A stretch of DNA of 64,000 bases from JAAEPI01 sp964352625. Lineage in GTDB: Bacteria; Bacteroidota; Bacteroidia; Cytophagales; Cyclobacteriaceae. The stretch covers positions 186,001-250,000 of the forward strand of contig CAYGSD010000004.1 in the NCBI GenBank assembly GCA_964352625.1, read 5' to 3'. Shown one piece after another: positions 42,256 through 51,148 of the stretch. The notes below the pieces were generated by a model. That model saw only the letters and a list, made by a program, of their open reading frames with translations. It had not been told where the DNA came from and did no database searches. Both the position numbers and the translations under genes were made by a program. Numbering within the stretch: position 1 is the first letter of the stretch; every line of letters starts with the position of its first letter.

Positions 42256-43563
42256 TTAATATCTATAATACTCAGGCTTGAACGGCCCTTTTTGATCCAC
42301 GCCGATGTAGGCAGCTTGCTCTGCAGACAATTCTTCCAAATCCACGCCGATTTTTGCGAGGTGCAGCTGAGCTACTTTCTCATCCAAATGCTTGGGTAGC
42401 ATATACACTTGATTCTCGTAAGCATCTGTGTTTGTCCAAAGCTCCAATTGTGCAAGTGTCTGATTCGTGAATGAATTCGACATCACGAAAGATGGGTGAC
42501 CTGTAGCGCAACCCAGATTCACCAAACGTCCTTCTGCCAGCACGATAATGTCATTGCCTTTCACATTGTAAAGATCCACCTGAGGTTTGATTTCTACTTT
42601 CGTGTTGCCGTGATTCTTGTTCAGCCATGCCATATCAATTTCATTGTCGAAGTGGCCGATGTTACACACGATCGTCTTGTCGTGCATTAATTCAAAATGC
42701 TTTCCTGTGATAATGTCCTTGTTGCCTGTTGCTGTGACGACAATATCGGCTCTTGGAATGGCGTCCACCATCTTGCGTACTTCAAAACCATCCATGGCCG
42801 CTTGAAGCGCACATATCGGATCGATTTCAGTTACAATTACTCTCACGCCTGCACCTCTAAGTGAAGCAGCAGATCCTTTCCCTACGTCACCATATCCACC
42901 TACCACGGCTACTTTCCCAGCAAGCATAATGTCCGTCGCTCTTCTGATAGCGTCCACTAAAGACTCTTTGCAACCGTATTTGTTATCGAATTTCGATTTC
43001 GTCACAGAATCATTGATGTTGATGGCAGGCATTGGAAGTGTGCTATTTTTCATCCTTTCGTACAGCCTATGAACTCCTGTAGTCGTTTCTTCAGAAAGCC
43101 CCTTGATGCCAGCGGCAAGCTCAGGATATCTGTCCAAAACCATGTTTGTTAAATCTCCTCCGTCATCAAGAATCATGTTTAAAGGTTCACCACCCTCAAA
43201 ACCAAACAAGGTTTGCTCTATGCACCAATCAAATTCTTCTTCGTTCATGCCTTTCCATGCATAAACTGGCACCCCCGACGCTGCTATTGCTGCTGCAGCA
43301 TGATCCTGAGTTGAGAAGATGTTGCATGAAGACCAAGTGACTTCTGCACCAAGCTCCGTCAAAGTTTCAATAAGCACTGCAGTTTGAATGGTCATGTGAA
43401 GACAACCTGCTATGCGGGCGCCAGCAAGAGGCTTGGCCGCACCGTATTCTTCTCTAAGCGCCATAAGTCCTGGCATTTCGGCTTCAGCCAATCGAATTTC
43501 TTTTCTTCCCCAGTCTGCGAGGGAAATATCTTTTACTTTAAAACCTACTTTTTCTTCAATCAT
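42256..43563 (-). CDS. ahcY: Adenosylhomocysteinase
   Basis: Hydrolyses S-adenosylhomocysteine to adenosine and homocysteine, clearing the product of methyltransferases; uses bound NAD. The 435-residue protein has GYGDVGKGSAASLRG and VTEIDPICALQAAMDG of the NAD domain, and GCATGHPSFVMSNSF and KPEYYRY at the conserved C-terminus. I start at the ATG at 43563 (MIEEKVGFKVKDISLADWG) because the promoter match lies between it and the in-frame start at 43596. Confidence 0.96.
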   Translation of the reverse strand: MIEEKVGFKVKDISLADWGRKEIRLAEAEMPGLMALREEYGAAKPLAGARIAGCLHMTIQTAVLIETLTELGAEVTWSSCNIFSTQDHAAAAIAASGVPVYAWKGMNEEEFDWCIEQTLFGFEGGEPLNMILDDGGDLTNMVLDRYPELAAGIKGLSEETTTGVHRLYERMKNSTLPMPAININDSVTKSKFDNKYGCKESLVDAIRRATDIMLAGKVAVVGGYGDVGKGSAASLRGAGVRVIVTEIDPICALQAAMDGFEVRKMVDAIPRADIVVTATGNKDIITGKHFELMHDKTIVCNIGHFDNEIDMAWLNKNHGNTKVEIKPQVDLYNVKGNDIIVLAEGRLVNLGCATGHPSFVMSNSFTNQTLAQLELWTNTDAYENQVYMLPKHLDEKVAQLHLAKIGVDLEELSAEQAAYIGVDQKGPFKPEYYRY

Positions 43564-43583
43564 TACTTTTTGTTTTGGGAGTG

Positions 43584-43591
43584 CAAATTTA
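43584..43591 (-). promoter_or_regulatory. Candidate -7 element of ahcY
   Basis: Minus-strand TAAATTTG followed by CA, exact TAnnTTTG, 20 bp before the ATG at 43563. Confidence 0.45.
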
Positions 43592-43611
43592 ACCAAAAAT
43601 CTCTGTGGCTT

Positions 43612-44370
43612 CTATTCAATAAATACAATCTCTTTTACATCAAAAGACCTCCGATTGTTCCCCATTTTCACAATAAGTTTCCCCGTGGAACCAATCCCTA
43701 TTATAGTGCCCACTTGCTCTTGGCCTTCAATCTGGAAAATGTGTGGTTCATCTTTCCAGCGAAGTTTATGTAGATATTTCTCAGCAGTAGGTTGTGAATA
43801 CCGATTAATGCCTTCCAGATACTTTTCTATGTGCATTAGGATGCTTTCCAGAACTTCCTCCCGGTTCATTGATTCGCCTGATTCAGAGAGGATGGATGTA
43901 GCATTTGGCAAGCTGAAGTGAGATTGGTTTACATTCAGACCAATTCCGCAGTAAACAAATTCAATCTTTCCGGCATTAATTGTTGTTTCAACGAGAATTC
44001 CCGCGATCTTCTTGTCATCACAGTAGATATCGTTTGGCCATTTGATTTCAACCTTGTGGTTTGGTAAAAGAGCCTCAAGTGATTCACATAAAGCCAATGA
44101 CAGAACGATGTTTAATTTGAATTGATCCGTAGGAGCTAGCTTTTCTGGCTTCAAAAAAATGGTGAAAAGCAGGTTTTTCCCCGCCTCACTAATCCAGACA
44201 TTCCCGTGCTGTCCTCGTCCCTTTTCTTGATAGTCGGCCCATATGACAGACCCTTCAGGAAAATGCTCTGACTTACTAAACCTCTTGGCTTCCTCGTTCG
44301 TCGAGTGACATTGTGGCAGAAATATGAGGTTTTTGCCGAGAAATAAGGTTTTGGCAAAGATTTTATGCAA
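43612..44370 (-). CDS. birA: Biotin--[acetyl-CoA-carboxylase] ligase
   Basis: Attaches biotin to the carboxylase carrier protein. The protein has CHSTNEEAKRFS, YQEKGRGQHGNVWIS (biotinyl-AMP site), IKWPNDIYCDDKKIAGILVE and a short C-terminal SH3-like domain. The N-terminal DNA-binding domain of enterobacterial BirA is absent, so it is an enzyme only. The start is uncertain: TTG at 44370 gives 252 residues and leaves room for the divergent rsfS promoter; an ATG at 44424 would overlap rsfS. Confidence 0.88.
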   Translation of the reverse strand: MHKIFAKTLFLGKNLIFLPQCHSTNEEAKRFSKSEHFPEGSVIWADYQEKGRGQHGNVWISEAGKNLLFTIFLKPEKLAPTDQFKLNIVLSLALCESLEALLPNHKVEIKWPNDIYCDDKKIAGILVETTINAGKIEFVYCGIGLNVNQSHFSLPNATSILSESGESMNREEVLESILMHIEKYLEGINRYSQPTAEKYLHKLRWKDEPHIFQIEGQEQVGTIIGIGSTGKLIVKMGNNRRSFDVKEIVFIE

Positions 44371-44382
44371 GGTTAATTTCAG

Positions 44383-44390
44383 TACTTTTG
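44383..44390 (+). promoter_or_regulatory. Candidate -7 element of the rsfS-ftsH operon
   Basis: TACTTTTG, exact TAnnTTTG, 28 bp before the rsfS ATG. Confidence 0.45.
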
Positions 44391-44418
44391 AACAAATTTT
44401 AAAACAAACGCAGAGCGC

Positions 44419-44796
44419 ATGCAAAAGACCACCGAGAAGGTGACTTCCACAAAACTAAGTGAATTGGTTGTGCAAGGAATGTTGGAGAAAAAGGCAGAGG
44501 ATGTTGTCGTCATGGATTTGCGTGAAATTAAAAACTCTGTTGCCGATTATTTCGTGTTATGTTCCGGAAATTCGGATACCCAAATGGATGCAATATCGGA
44601 TTCCGTTGAGGACGAAGTGCATAAGAATGTCAAGCAGAAACCATGGAAACGAGAGGGACGTGATGGTAAAGAGTGGATTTTGATTGATTATGTGGATGTG
44701 GTCGTTCATGTTTTCAATAAGGAAAAGAGAGCATTCTACGGATTGGAAGAATTGTGGGGAGATGCGAAAGTGCAAAGACTAAATGAAGTGAACTAA
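44419..44796 (+). CDS. rsfS: Ribosomal silencing factor RsfS
   Basis: A 125-residue protein that binds L14 and blocks joining of the ribosomal subunits in poor growth conditions. It shows the family core VVMDLREIKNSVADYFVLCSG, DAISDSVEDEV, GRDGKEWILIDYVDVVVHVF and FYGLEELWGDA. It heads the operon with ftsH 35 bp downstream, an order common in Bacteroidota. Confidence 0.95.
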   Translation: MQKTTEKVTSTKLSELVVQGMLEKKAEDVVVMDLREIKNSVADYFVLCSGNSDTQMDAISDSVEDEVHKNVKQKPWKREGRDGKEWILIDYVDVVVHVFNKEKRAFYGLEELWGDAKVQRLNEVN

Positions 44797-44831
44797 AAAA
44801 TGGCTACAACGTTATCGGGTAGCACTTAATT

Positions 44832-46913
44832 ATGGCAGAAAATAAAAATCAGAATAATCCAAAATTGCCCAACAAACCTAACAAACCAAACTATCAAGTA
44901 TGGATAGTTGCGGCGGTAGTGGCAGTGGTGGTCGGAATCACTTTCTTTTCAAAATCTGGCTCAGCAGTTCCTATTTCCTACAATCGGTTCGAGCAGATGC
45001 TGCTTAGCAATGATGTAGAGAGAGTCGTCTTGATTAAGAATCGTGATGTAGTGGAAGTGACTTTGAAAAGCGAGGCATTGACCAATGCCAAATACGCGAA
45101 GGAGTTGGAGAACCGTGGGCCTTTGAGCTTTCCTGGTGGTCCGCACTACAAATTTAAAATCGCGAGCATTGACAAGTTTTTGGAAGATTTTGAAAGCGTG
45201 GTGGCTACAATGCCTCAGGAGAATAGAATTGGCTATGAGATAGAAGAGCAGTCAGATTTCACTTCACTTTTTTTCAATTTCGGTTTTATTGTACTCATGG
45301 TCTTCCTTTTCTGGATGCTCATGCGGAGAATGTCGGGCGGTGGGGGCCCTGGCGGACAGTTATTCAATATCGGAAAATCTAAAGCAGCTCTGTTCGATGC
45401 AGACAACAAAGTAAAAATCACTTTCTCTGATGTTGCTGGCTTAGAAGAAGCCAAGGAGGAGGTTAAGGAAATAGTTGAATTCCTTAAAACCCCTGAGAAA
45501 TTCACCGAACTAGGTGGCAAAATACCTAAAGGTGCATTGCTTGTGGGACCTCCCGGCACAGGTAAGACACTCCTCGCCAAAGCGGTGGCCGGGGAAGCTG
45601 AGGTTCCTTTCTTCACACTTTCAGGTTCTGATTTTGTCGAAATGTTCGTTGGAGTCGGGGCGGCAAGGGTGCGTGATTTGTTCAAGCAGGCCAAAGAAAA
45701 AGCACCGTGTATTGTCTTTATCGATGAGATTGACGCTATAGGACGGTCAAGAGGAAAAGGCCAGATGCCGGGTTCCAATGATGAAAGAGAGAACACTTTG
45801 AATTCATTGTTAGTTGAAATGGATGGATTCTCTACCGATGTAGGGGTCATCATTTTGGCAGCAACCAACAGGCCTGATGTCTTAGATACGGCTCTTTTGA
45901 GACCTGGACGATTCGATCGTCAGATCAGCATCGACAAACCAGATTTGAATGGTAGAGAGGCTATTTTCAAAGTTCATTTGCAGCCGCTGAAAAAGGCGGA
46001 GGATGTAGATCCGAAGAAATTGTCAGCGCAAACTCCTGGTTTTGCGGGAGCCGAAATCGCCAATGTGTGTAACGAGGCAGCTCTAATTGCTGCTCGAAAG
46101 AACAAGAAGGCGGTGGATATGAAGGATTTTCAAGATGCGGTAGATAGAGTGATAGGAGGACTTGAAAAGAAGAACAAACTGATATCGCCGGATGAGAAAA
46201 AAATTGTGGCATTCCATGAAGCAGGTCATGCGGTAGCTGGTTGGTTTTTAGAGCATGCCGATCCTTTGGTGAAGGTGAGTATCGTGCCTAGGGGAGTAGC
46301 CGCATTGGGCTATGCGCAGTATCTACCAAAAGAACAATTCCTTTACCAGACTGAGCAGCTACTTGATGAGATGTGCATGGCACTTGGTGGAAGAGCTGCA
46401 GAGGATATTGTTTTTGGAAAAATATCTACTGGTGCGCTTAGCGACTTGGAGCGGATCACGAAGCTTGCATACAGCATAGTGACCATCTATGGTATGAATG
46501 ATAAGATTGGAAACGTGTCGTTTTACGATTCGAAGCAATCCGATTACAATTTCACCAAACCATATTCTGATGCCACGGCACAGTTGATTGACCAAGAAGT
46601 GAAAGCGCTGATCGATGGTGCTTACAAGCGTACCAAGGACTTGTTACTGTCAAAACGCGAGGAGCTTAATATTCTCGCCAACGAGTTGTTGGACAAAGAA
46701 ATAATCTTCCAGCAAGACCTTGAAAGATTGATTGGGAAGCGACCTTTTGATGAACCCACTGCTTACGAAGCAGCAACGAACGGTAACGGTCAGGCTAAGA
46801 AGGAAGAAAAAACGGAAGAGGAGACTAAGGGAGATGATCCTATTGAGGAAATCAAGAGTGCGGTGAAAACTGAGGTGGAAGAAGAGGATAAAACGATAGA
46901 AAAAGAAGCTTAG
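44832..46913 (+). CDS. ftsH: ATP-dependent zinc metalloprotease FtsH
   Basis: A membrane-anchored AAA+ protease that removes damaged or regulatory membrane proteins. The 693-residue protein has two N-terminal membrane helices (about 24-40 and 147-163) around a periplasmic domain, Walker A GPPGTGKT (about 237-244), the pore loop MFVGVGAARVRD, DEIDAIGRSRG, the second region of homology DTALLRPGRFDRQ, and the protease site HEAGH (about 461-465). The C-terminus is a Glu/Lys-rich tail. lpxH follows two bases later. Confidence 0.97.
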   Translation: MAENKNQNNPKLPNKPNKPNYQVWIVAAVVAVVVGITFFSKSGSAVPISYNRFEQMLLSNDVERVVLIKNRDVVEVTLKSEALTNAKYAKELENRGPLSFPGGPHYKFKIASIDKFLEDFESVVATMPQENRIGYEIEEQSDFTSLFFNFGFIVLMVFLFWMLMRRMSGGGGPGGQLFNIGKSKAALFDADNKVKITFSDVAGLEEAKEEVKEIVEFLKTPEKFTELGGKIPKGALLVGPPGTGKTLLAKAVAGEAEVPFFTLSGSDFVEMFVGVGAARVRDLFKQAKEKAPCIVFIDEIDAIGRSRGKGQMPGSNDERENTLNSLLVEMDGFSTDVGVIILAATNRPDVLDTALLRPGRFDRQISIDKPDLNGREAIFKVHLQPLKKAEDVDPKKLSAQTPGFAGAEIANVCNEAALIAARKNKKAVDMKDFQDAVDRVIGGLEKKNKLISPDEKKIVAFHEAGHAVAGWFLEHADPLVKVSIVPRGVAALGYAQYLPKEQFLYQTEQLLDEMCMALGGRAAEDIVFGKISTGALSDLERITKLAYSIVTIYGMNDKIGNVSFYDSKQSDYNFTKPYSDATAQLIDQEVKALIDGAYKRTKDLLLSKREELNILANELLDKEIIFQQDLERLIGKRPFDEPTAYEAATNGNGQAKKEEKTEEETKGDDPIEEIKSAVKTEVEEEDKTIEKEA

Positions 46914-46915
46914 AA

Positions 46916-47707
46916 ATGGCTTTAGAGCCTCAAGTCATTTTGACGTTCAAGCATCTTGAAAAGGGCAAGCACTTGTATTTTGCGAGTGATTTTCACTTAG
47001 GTGCACCAACAGCCGAATCAAGTAATCTGCGTGAGAAAAAGATTATTGAGTGGTTTGATCAAGTCCGATCCGATGCAGCCGCCATTTTCCTTGTTGGAGA
47101 TATTTTTGATTTCTGGTTCGAGTACAGAAAGGTAGTGCCGAAAGGGTTTATCCGATTTCAATCCAAACTTTTGGAACTGAGAGATGAAGGCATTCCGATC
47201 TATTTTTTCACAGGGAATCACGATGCTTGGTTCTTTGATTACTTCCCAAAGGAATTTGACATTCCGGTTTTCAAAAAGCCAATTGTATTGGAAGTAGGTG
47301 AGCAACGACTTTATGTGGGGCATGGGGATGGCTTAGGTCCTGGTGATGGGTTCTACAAAATCCTCAAGAAAATTTTCAATGGGAAATTCCCCCAGTTTCT
47401 CTTCAAATGGATTCATCCTGATATTGGAGTGGCCTTGGCACACCGTTGGTCTAACAATAGCCGGCTTGCTGGCTCAGCTGACGATTTTGGCTTCCAATCC
47501 AAGGAGAAGGAATGGCTTTGGCAGTTTTCACGGGAGGTGGAGTCCAGACAGCACCATGATTTCTATATTTTCGGACACAGGCATATTCCCCTTGAACTTA
47601 AGGTGTCGGACGACTCCACATACGTAAATTTGGGAGAGTGGGTAACCAACTACACGTACGCCAAATATGACGGTCAGAAAACTCAGCTTCTTACTTTTAA
47701 TCCTTAG
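46916..47707 (+). CDS. lpxH: UDP-2,3-diacylglucosamine diphosphatase
   Basis: Cleaves UDP-2,3-diacylglucosamine to lipid X in lipid A synthesis at the inner membrane. A 263-residue calcineurin-like phosphoesterase with all metal motifs: ASDFHLG (about 21-28), VGDIFDFWFEYR (about 60-71), TGNHDAWFFDYFP (about 99-111), VGHGDGLGPGD and FGHRHIPLE. The DFWFEY and HDAW segments fit the LpxH group. It is coupled to ftsH (2-bp gap); the next gene starts within its last 41 bp. Confidence 0.9.
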   Translation: MALEPQVILTFKHLEKGKHLYFASDFHLGAPTAESSNLREKKIIEWFDQVRSDAAAIFLVGDIFDFWFEYRKVVPKGFIRFQSKLLELRDEGIPIYFFTGNHDAWFFDYFPKEFDIPVFKKPIVLEVGEQRLYVGHGDGLGPGDGFYKILKKIFNGKFPQFLFKWIHPDIGVALAHRWSNNSRLAGSADDFGFQSKEKEWLWQFSREVESRQHHDFYIFGHRHIPLELKVSDDSTYVNLGEWVTNYTYAKYDGQKTQLLTFNP

Positions 47708-48398
47708 TCTACAGACAACTGGTCAGAGCTGGAAGTTTATTTCCAGAGTTGACTTGGGGCAAGAGGTAACGGCGGCAGATGTTGGCACTCTTGGTAAAGT
47801 TTACTTAGGGACGGAGAGAGGAAATATTTTCAGTTTGCTGTCGGATGGATCAAATGACAGTGAGTACTCATCTTCAATTTTTCAGCCCGTTACTAGTCTC
47901 GACGCTTCTAATTCCTTGCGAGTTTTTGTTTTTTATAAGGACGTATCACAGTTTGAATTTCTGGAAAGATTTAGTGCATTTCCAAGGAGATATCATCTGA
48001 CTGATTTCGGGTTGGATAGAGCAGATGGGGCCACTCTTGGCTCTAATAACACAATATGGCTTCTGGATGGGACTGAATTGACACAAGTCAATCCCATTGA
48101 TCATTCGATACTTTTTAGATACAGTCTGGATGGTGGTGGGCTCGATGCGATGGGACGTGATAGAGTCAAGATAGAGCAAATGATCCTTACCACTTCAGAA
48201 ATTCCTTTGAAAACGGCTGGGTTTGAGAATCAAGAAAAATTCGTACCTGAACTGACCTATTTGAAAGTGGAAAATGAGGATGGGACAACCAACAGGTTGG
48301 AGTGGCCGCAATCAAATATTTCGTTTGTCCTTTTCAGTCAAAATTTCTTTCACCTCGTTTCGGGAGAGATCGTAATGACCTATCAATTGGCGGAATAA
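47667..48398 (+). CDS. Secreted protein of unknown function after lpxH
   Basis: A 243-residue protein with a signal peptide (LSFLLLILSLQTTGQSW). The mature part is beta-rich with phrases such as VTAADVGTLGKVYLGTERGNIFSLL and LGSNNTIWLLDGTELTQVNP, suggestive of a partial beta-propeller, which is a guess from pattern. The start codon lies inside lpxH in another frame (41-bp overlap), so it belongs to the rsfS-ftsH-lpxH transcript. Confidence 0.75.
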   Translation: MTVRKLSFLLLILSLQTTGQSWKFISRVDLGQEVTAADVGTLGKVYLGTERGNIFSLLSDGSNDSEYSSSIFQPVTSLDASNSLRVFVFYKDVSQFEFLERFSAFPRRYHLTDFGLDRADGATLGSNNTIWLLDGTELTQVNPIDHSILFRYSLDGGGLDAMGRDRVKIEQMILTTSEIPLKTAGFENQEKFVPELTYLKVENEDGTTNRLEWPQSNISFVLFSQNFFHLVSGEIVMTYQLAE

Positions 48399-48428
48399 AA
48401 AAAGGTCCAAGCCGGACAGACTTGAACC
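48397..48428 (-). terminator. Terminator-like hairpin facing the minus strand
   Basis: On the minus strand GGTTCAAG pairs with CTTGGACC (eight pairs with one G-U) around a nine-base loop and is followed by seven Ts. On the plus strand no T-run follows, so it cannot end the lpxH transcript in the classical way. Confidence 0.65.
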
Positions 48429-48462
48429 CTATGATCAAAAACTCAAAATAAAGGACTAATGG
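48397..48462 (-). ncRNA. Candidate small RNA of about 65 nt
   Basis: A minus-strand promoter match (48466-48495) and a minus-strand terminator (48397-48428) frame about 65 nt in the gap between two plus-strand genes. No minus-strand gene lies nearby, so the terminator has no other obvious client. No known RNA family is recognised; the call rests on this pairing alone. Confidence 0.3.
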
Positions 48463-48465
48463 CAA

Positions 48466-48495
48466 CAAGGATAATAACTTTCCAACTGATTTCAA
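48466..48495 (-). promoter_or_regulatory. Promoter match of the candidate small RNA
   Basis: On the minus strand TTG (48495-48493), exactly 19 bp, then TATCCTTG (48473-48466), one mismatch to TAnnTTTG. Confidence 0.4.
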
Positions 48496-48537
48496 AAATA
48501 TCGGAAGGTATATTTACTGCTTAGTCGGCTAATTTCT

Positions 48538-49608
48538 ATGCGATTTTTATTCATTGTGCAGGGTGAGGGCAGAGGTCATATGACACAGGCAATAGCCTTG
48601 TCGTCCTTGCTGAGGAACCATGGCCATGAAGTAACACGAGTTATCGTCGGTCGGAGTGAACGCCGAATCATCCCGGATTATTTTAAGGAACAAATAGAAG
48701 CGGAAATTGAAGAAGTGGATAGCCCAAATTTTGTGACCGACCGAAACAGTAAGTCTGTACGCATTTTCAAATCCCTATTCCACGCTATGACTCGATTGGG
48801 CACGTATAAAAGTAGCATCGGTACGATAGATAAAATCGTGAAGGCGGACGATCCCGACGTAATCATCAACTTCTATGATTTCATAGGTGGGCTCTATAAT
48901 AAGCTGAAATCACCACGAGCAAAATTTTTCTGTATTGCCCATCAATACCTCTCCAAGCATTCGGCTTTCGAATTTCCAGCAGGACGGCTTCTGGATAAGC
49001 AAAGCTTGATTCTAGCCAATTGGATAACCTCTCTTGGAGCGGATACCCGGCTGGCTTTGTCTTTTTATGAGCTACAAGATGAGCCGGGAATTGCTGTAGT
49101 TCCTCCTTTGCTAAGGGCTGAGATCAAACACATGCGCCCGACGAACAAAGGACACATTTTAGTCTACATGCTCAATCACGGGTATGCGGAAGCGGTTAAT
49201 GACTTTCATGCAAATAGCCCAGAGGTCAAGCTCCATTGTTTTTGGGACAAACCGGATGCGCCCATTGAAATGAAAGTGGATGAAAATTTGACGTATCATC
49301 AGCTGGATGGGCAACTATTCTTAGAAAAGATGGCTAGCTGCAAGGGCTACCTTACTACGGCTGGTTTTGAGTCTGTTTGTGAGGCCATGTATTTTGGCAA
49401 ACCCGTGATGATGATGCCGGTTCAGGGCCATTATGAGCAAGCCTGCAATGCGCTGGATGCAGAAAAGGCTGGTGCAGGTGTCGCCAGTGATAGTTTTGAT
49501 CTAGATATTTTAATGGACTACATCCCTATGCACACATCTGTTCACAGTAAATTCAAAGCGTGGACTGAGAAGACGGAAGTTCGATTCTTGAAGATTTTAA
49601 CAGCATAG
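48538..49608 (+). CDS. Glycosyltransferase, GT-B type (Glyco_trans_1_3-like)
   Basis: A 356-residue protein starting MRFLFIVQGEGRGHMTQAIAL, the GEGRGH loop of the MurG-like/UGT-like 'glycosyltransferase family protein' group. The C-terminal half has GYLTTAGFESVCEAMYFGKPVMMMPVQGHYEQACNA, the nucleotide-sugar binding pattern TAGFESVCEA...P..GHYEQ. Acceptor unknown. The next gene begins two bases after its stop, so the two are one unit. Confidence 0.85.
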   Translation: MRFLFIVQGEGRGHMTQAIALSSLLRNHGHEVTRVIVGRSERRIIPDYFKEQIEAEIEEVDSPNFVTDRNSKSVRIFKSLFHAMTRLGTYKSSIGTIDKIVKADDPDVIINFYDFIGGLYNKLKSPRAKFFCIAHQYLSKHSAFEFPAGRLLDKQSLILANWITSLGADTRLALSFYELQDEPGIAVVPPLLRAEIKHMRPTNKGHILVYMLNHGYAEAVNDFHANSPEVKLHCFWDKPDAPIEMKVDENLTYHQLDGQLFLEKMASCKGYLTTAGFESVCEAMYFGKPVMMMPVQGHYEQACNALDAEKAGAGVASDSFDLDILMDYIPMHTSVHSKFKAWTEKTEVRFLKILTA

Positions 49609-49610
49609 AG

Positions 49611-50654
49611 ATGGCGATAATCAGTAAGAAAAAGGATATATACAAAGTGAGTGACGCACTTCGCTCGTATCTCACCAAGTATGAGCGTGTCATCAAGTCA
49701 CCTCTTACATACGAATCACTGACACGCTACGACAACTCCATTCCTCTGTATGACAAGGATGGGAATGACACGCTGTGGGAAACCGTGTTTTTTCATCATG
49801 CCGAGATGGGGGAAATCTACCATTCCTTGAAAGTACTCTACTCCCTAATGAAGACAAGTGGCGCGATGGATGTAGTTGAACATTTGGTCATTGACCGAAT
49901 AGACCTTTGTTCCTTTGGAAATACCCAGCCATTCAGGGTTAGGGTAGTGAATCAGATCAATGATAACTTTGATTATTTCTACATCAAAAAGGCGGACGCC
50001 TCCAGAATCTATGGGTTGGAATTGGAACACCTATTGTCGCCAAATGAGATCAATTATGTCGTTGACAAGGACACCTTAATTGAACATCACATAATTGGGA
50101 TACCCGCGGAGCAATTCATCAAGACAAGACTGAAAGACCGCCATCTTAACGCCACCCGCCTGGCCAAAGAGTTTGTGAAATTCAACGAGCGATGCTTCGT
50201 TCGATTACTTGGCGACATGCATAGCAGCAATTTTGTGGTGGATATAACGCCGGATTTTGAGGAAGTTGAGTACAGATTGCGAGCTATTGATTTCGATCAG
50301 CAGTCCTATGAAGGAAGGCGAGCGATTTACCTTCCGCAGTATTACAAGCAGAATAATCCAATAATAGAATTGGGGTTTAAGAACATGACTCCCCAGACGG
50401 TAAAACAATACCAACGAGAGGAACGAACCTTGATTGCCAACCGAGTGAAAGTACAGAGCGAGCGGATAAAGGATTTGCTAAATGCGATGAAAACGGAAAG
50501 GCTCTCTAAGCCTGAATACGTCAGAGCATTGAAGAAGGATCTCTCCATTTTCTATGAAGAACCTGAGTTTTTGGAATGCAAGAATATGGGCGCTATTGTA
50601 GAGCTCAGCTTGGAGATGCTCACACGAAAACCCGATCTATATAAGGATTATTAA
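49611..50654 (+). CDS. Kinase-fold-like protein, unknown function
   Basis: A 347-residue soluble protein usually left as hypothetical. Residues about 200-240 contain RLLGDMHSSNFVVD and, about 20 residues later, RLRAIDFDQQSYEG; these resemble the catalytic loop (GDxHxxN) and metal-binding (IDFD) motifs of aminoglycoside phosphotransferase-like kinases. An upstream FYIKKADASRIYGLELEHLL could supply the ATP-binding lysine and helix-C glutamate. If so it phosphorylates a small molecule, sugar or protein. It lies two bases after the glycosyltransferase gene, so a sugar or glycan substrate is suggested but unproven. Confidence 0.6.
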   Translation: MAIISKKKDIYKVSDALRSYLTKYERVIKSPLTYESLTRYDNSIPLYDKDGNDTLWETVFFHHAEMGEIYHSLKVLYSLMKTSGAMDVVEHLVIDRIDLCSFGNTQPFRVRVVNQINDNFDYFYIKKADASRIYGLELEHLLSPNEINYVVDKDTLIEHHIIGIPAEQFIKTRLKDRHLNATRLAKEFVKFNERCFVRLLGDMHSSNFVVDITPDFEEVEYRLRAIDFDQQSYEGRRAIYLPQYYKQNNPIIELGFKNMTPQTVKQYQREERTLIANRVKVQSERIKDLLNAMKTERLSKPEYVRALKKDLSIFYEEPEFLECKNMGAIVELSLEMLTRKPDLYKDY

Positions 50655-51148
50655 TACAAGTGAACGACTGGCCTTTTGCCTAGCTTCACTTCAATGTGCT
50701 CCTCCAGAGTAGTGGATAGCTGTATGCCAGAATAGGAAGCAGAGACAGGATACAATCTGTGTCCACGATCCACCAAGACAGCAATTTCAACTTTGGAAAC
50801 CTTTTCGTCCAACAAAGACATCAGGCTGTAGGCAATGGTCTTTCCGGTGTTAAGTACATCATCTACTAATACCACCACTCTGCCTTCCAAGTCACCACCC
50901 TGGCTATTCAACCTGACTGTCTCTTTGGGGTTTTCCTTATCCATTTTTATTTGATAAGAACTGACCTTAAGCTTCGGGTCGATTTCCTTTAGTTCTGACA
51001 TGATCAGGTTGGCAAGTTCCAAGCCCTGCTTCTCAATGCCAACCATTGAAATCAGCCTCTCATCAATGTTATTCTCATAAATCTGATAAGCTATACGCCT
51101 CACGATTTGCTCGATTGAGCGTTGATCCAAAATAAGCTTCTTGTCCAT
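50651..51148 (-). CDS. Phosphoribosyltransferase-family protein (PyrR-like)
   Basis: A 165-residue type I phosphoribosyltransferase with the PRPP loop VVVLVDDVLNTGKTIAYSLM (about 91-110). The opening KLILDQRSIEQIVRRIAYQIYE and the C-terminal VDRGHRLYPVSASYSG resemble the PyrR uracil phosphoribosyltransferase/attenuator group. Whether it regulates pyrimidine genes is not visible. I take the ATG at 51148 that overlaps the Lrp stop in TGATG; a TTG one codon upstream also exists. The end overlaps the convergent gene by 4 bp. Confidence 0.85.
   Translation of the reverse strand: MDKKLILDQRSIEQIVRRIAYQIYENNIDERLISMVGIEKQGLELANLIMSELKEIDPKLKVSSYQIKMDKENPKETVRLNSQGGDLEGRVVVLVDDVLNTGKTIAYSLMSLLDEKVSKVEIAVLVDRGHRLYPVSASYSGIQLSTTLEEHIEVKLGKRPVVHLY

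Noticed and set aside
45233..45868. Long minus-strand open frame opposite ftsH (211 codons)
   Set aside because: It lies wholly within ftsH on the other strand, has a low-complexity composition and no recognisable motif.
48404..48428. T-arm of a tRNA, because the minus strand reads GGGTTCAAG
   Set aside because: No acceptor stem, D-arm or anticodon arm can be found around it; the segment is a simple terminator-like hairpin.
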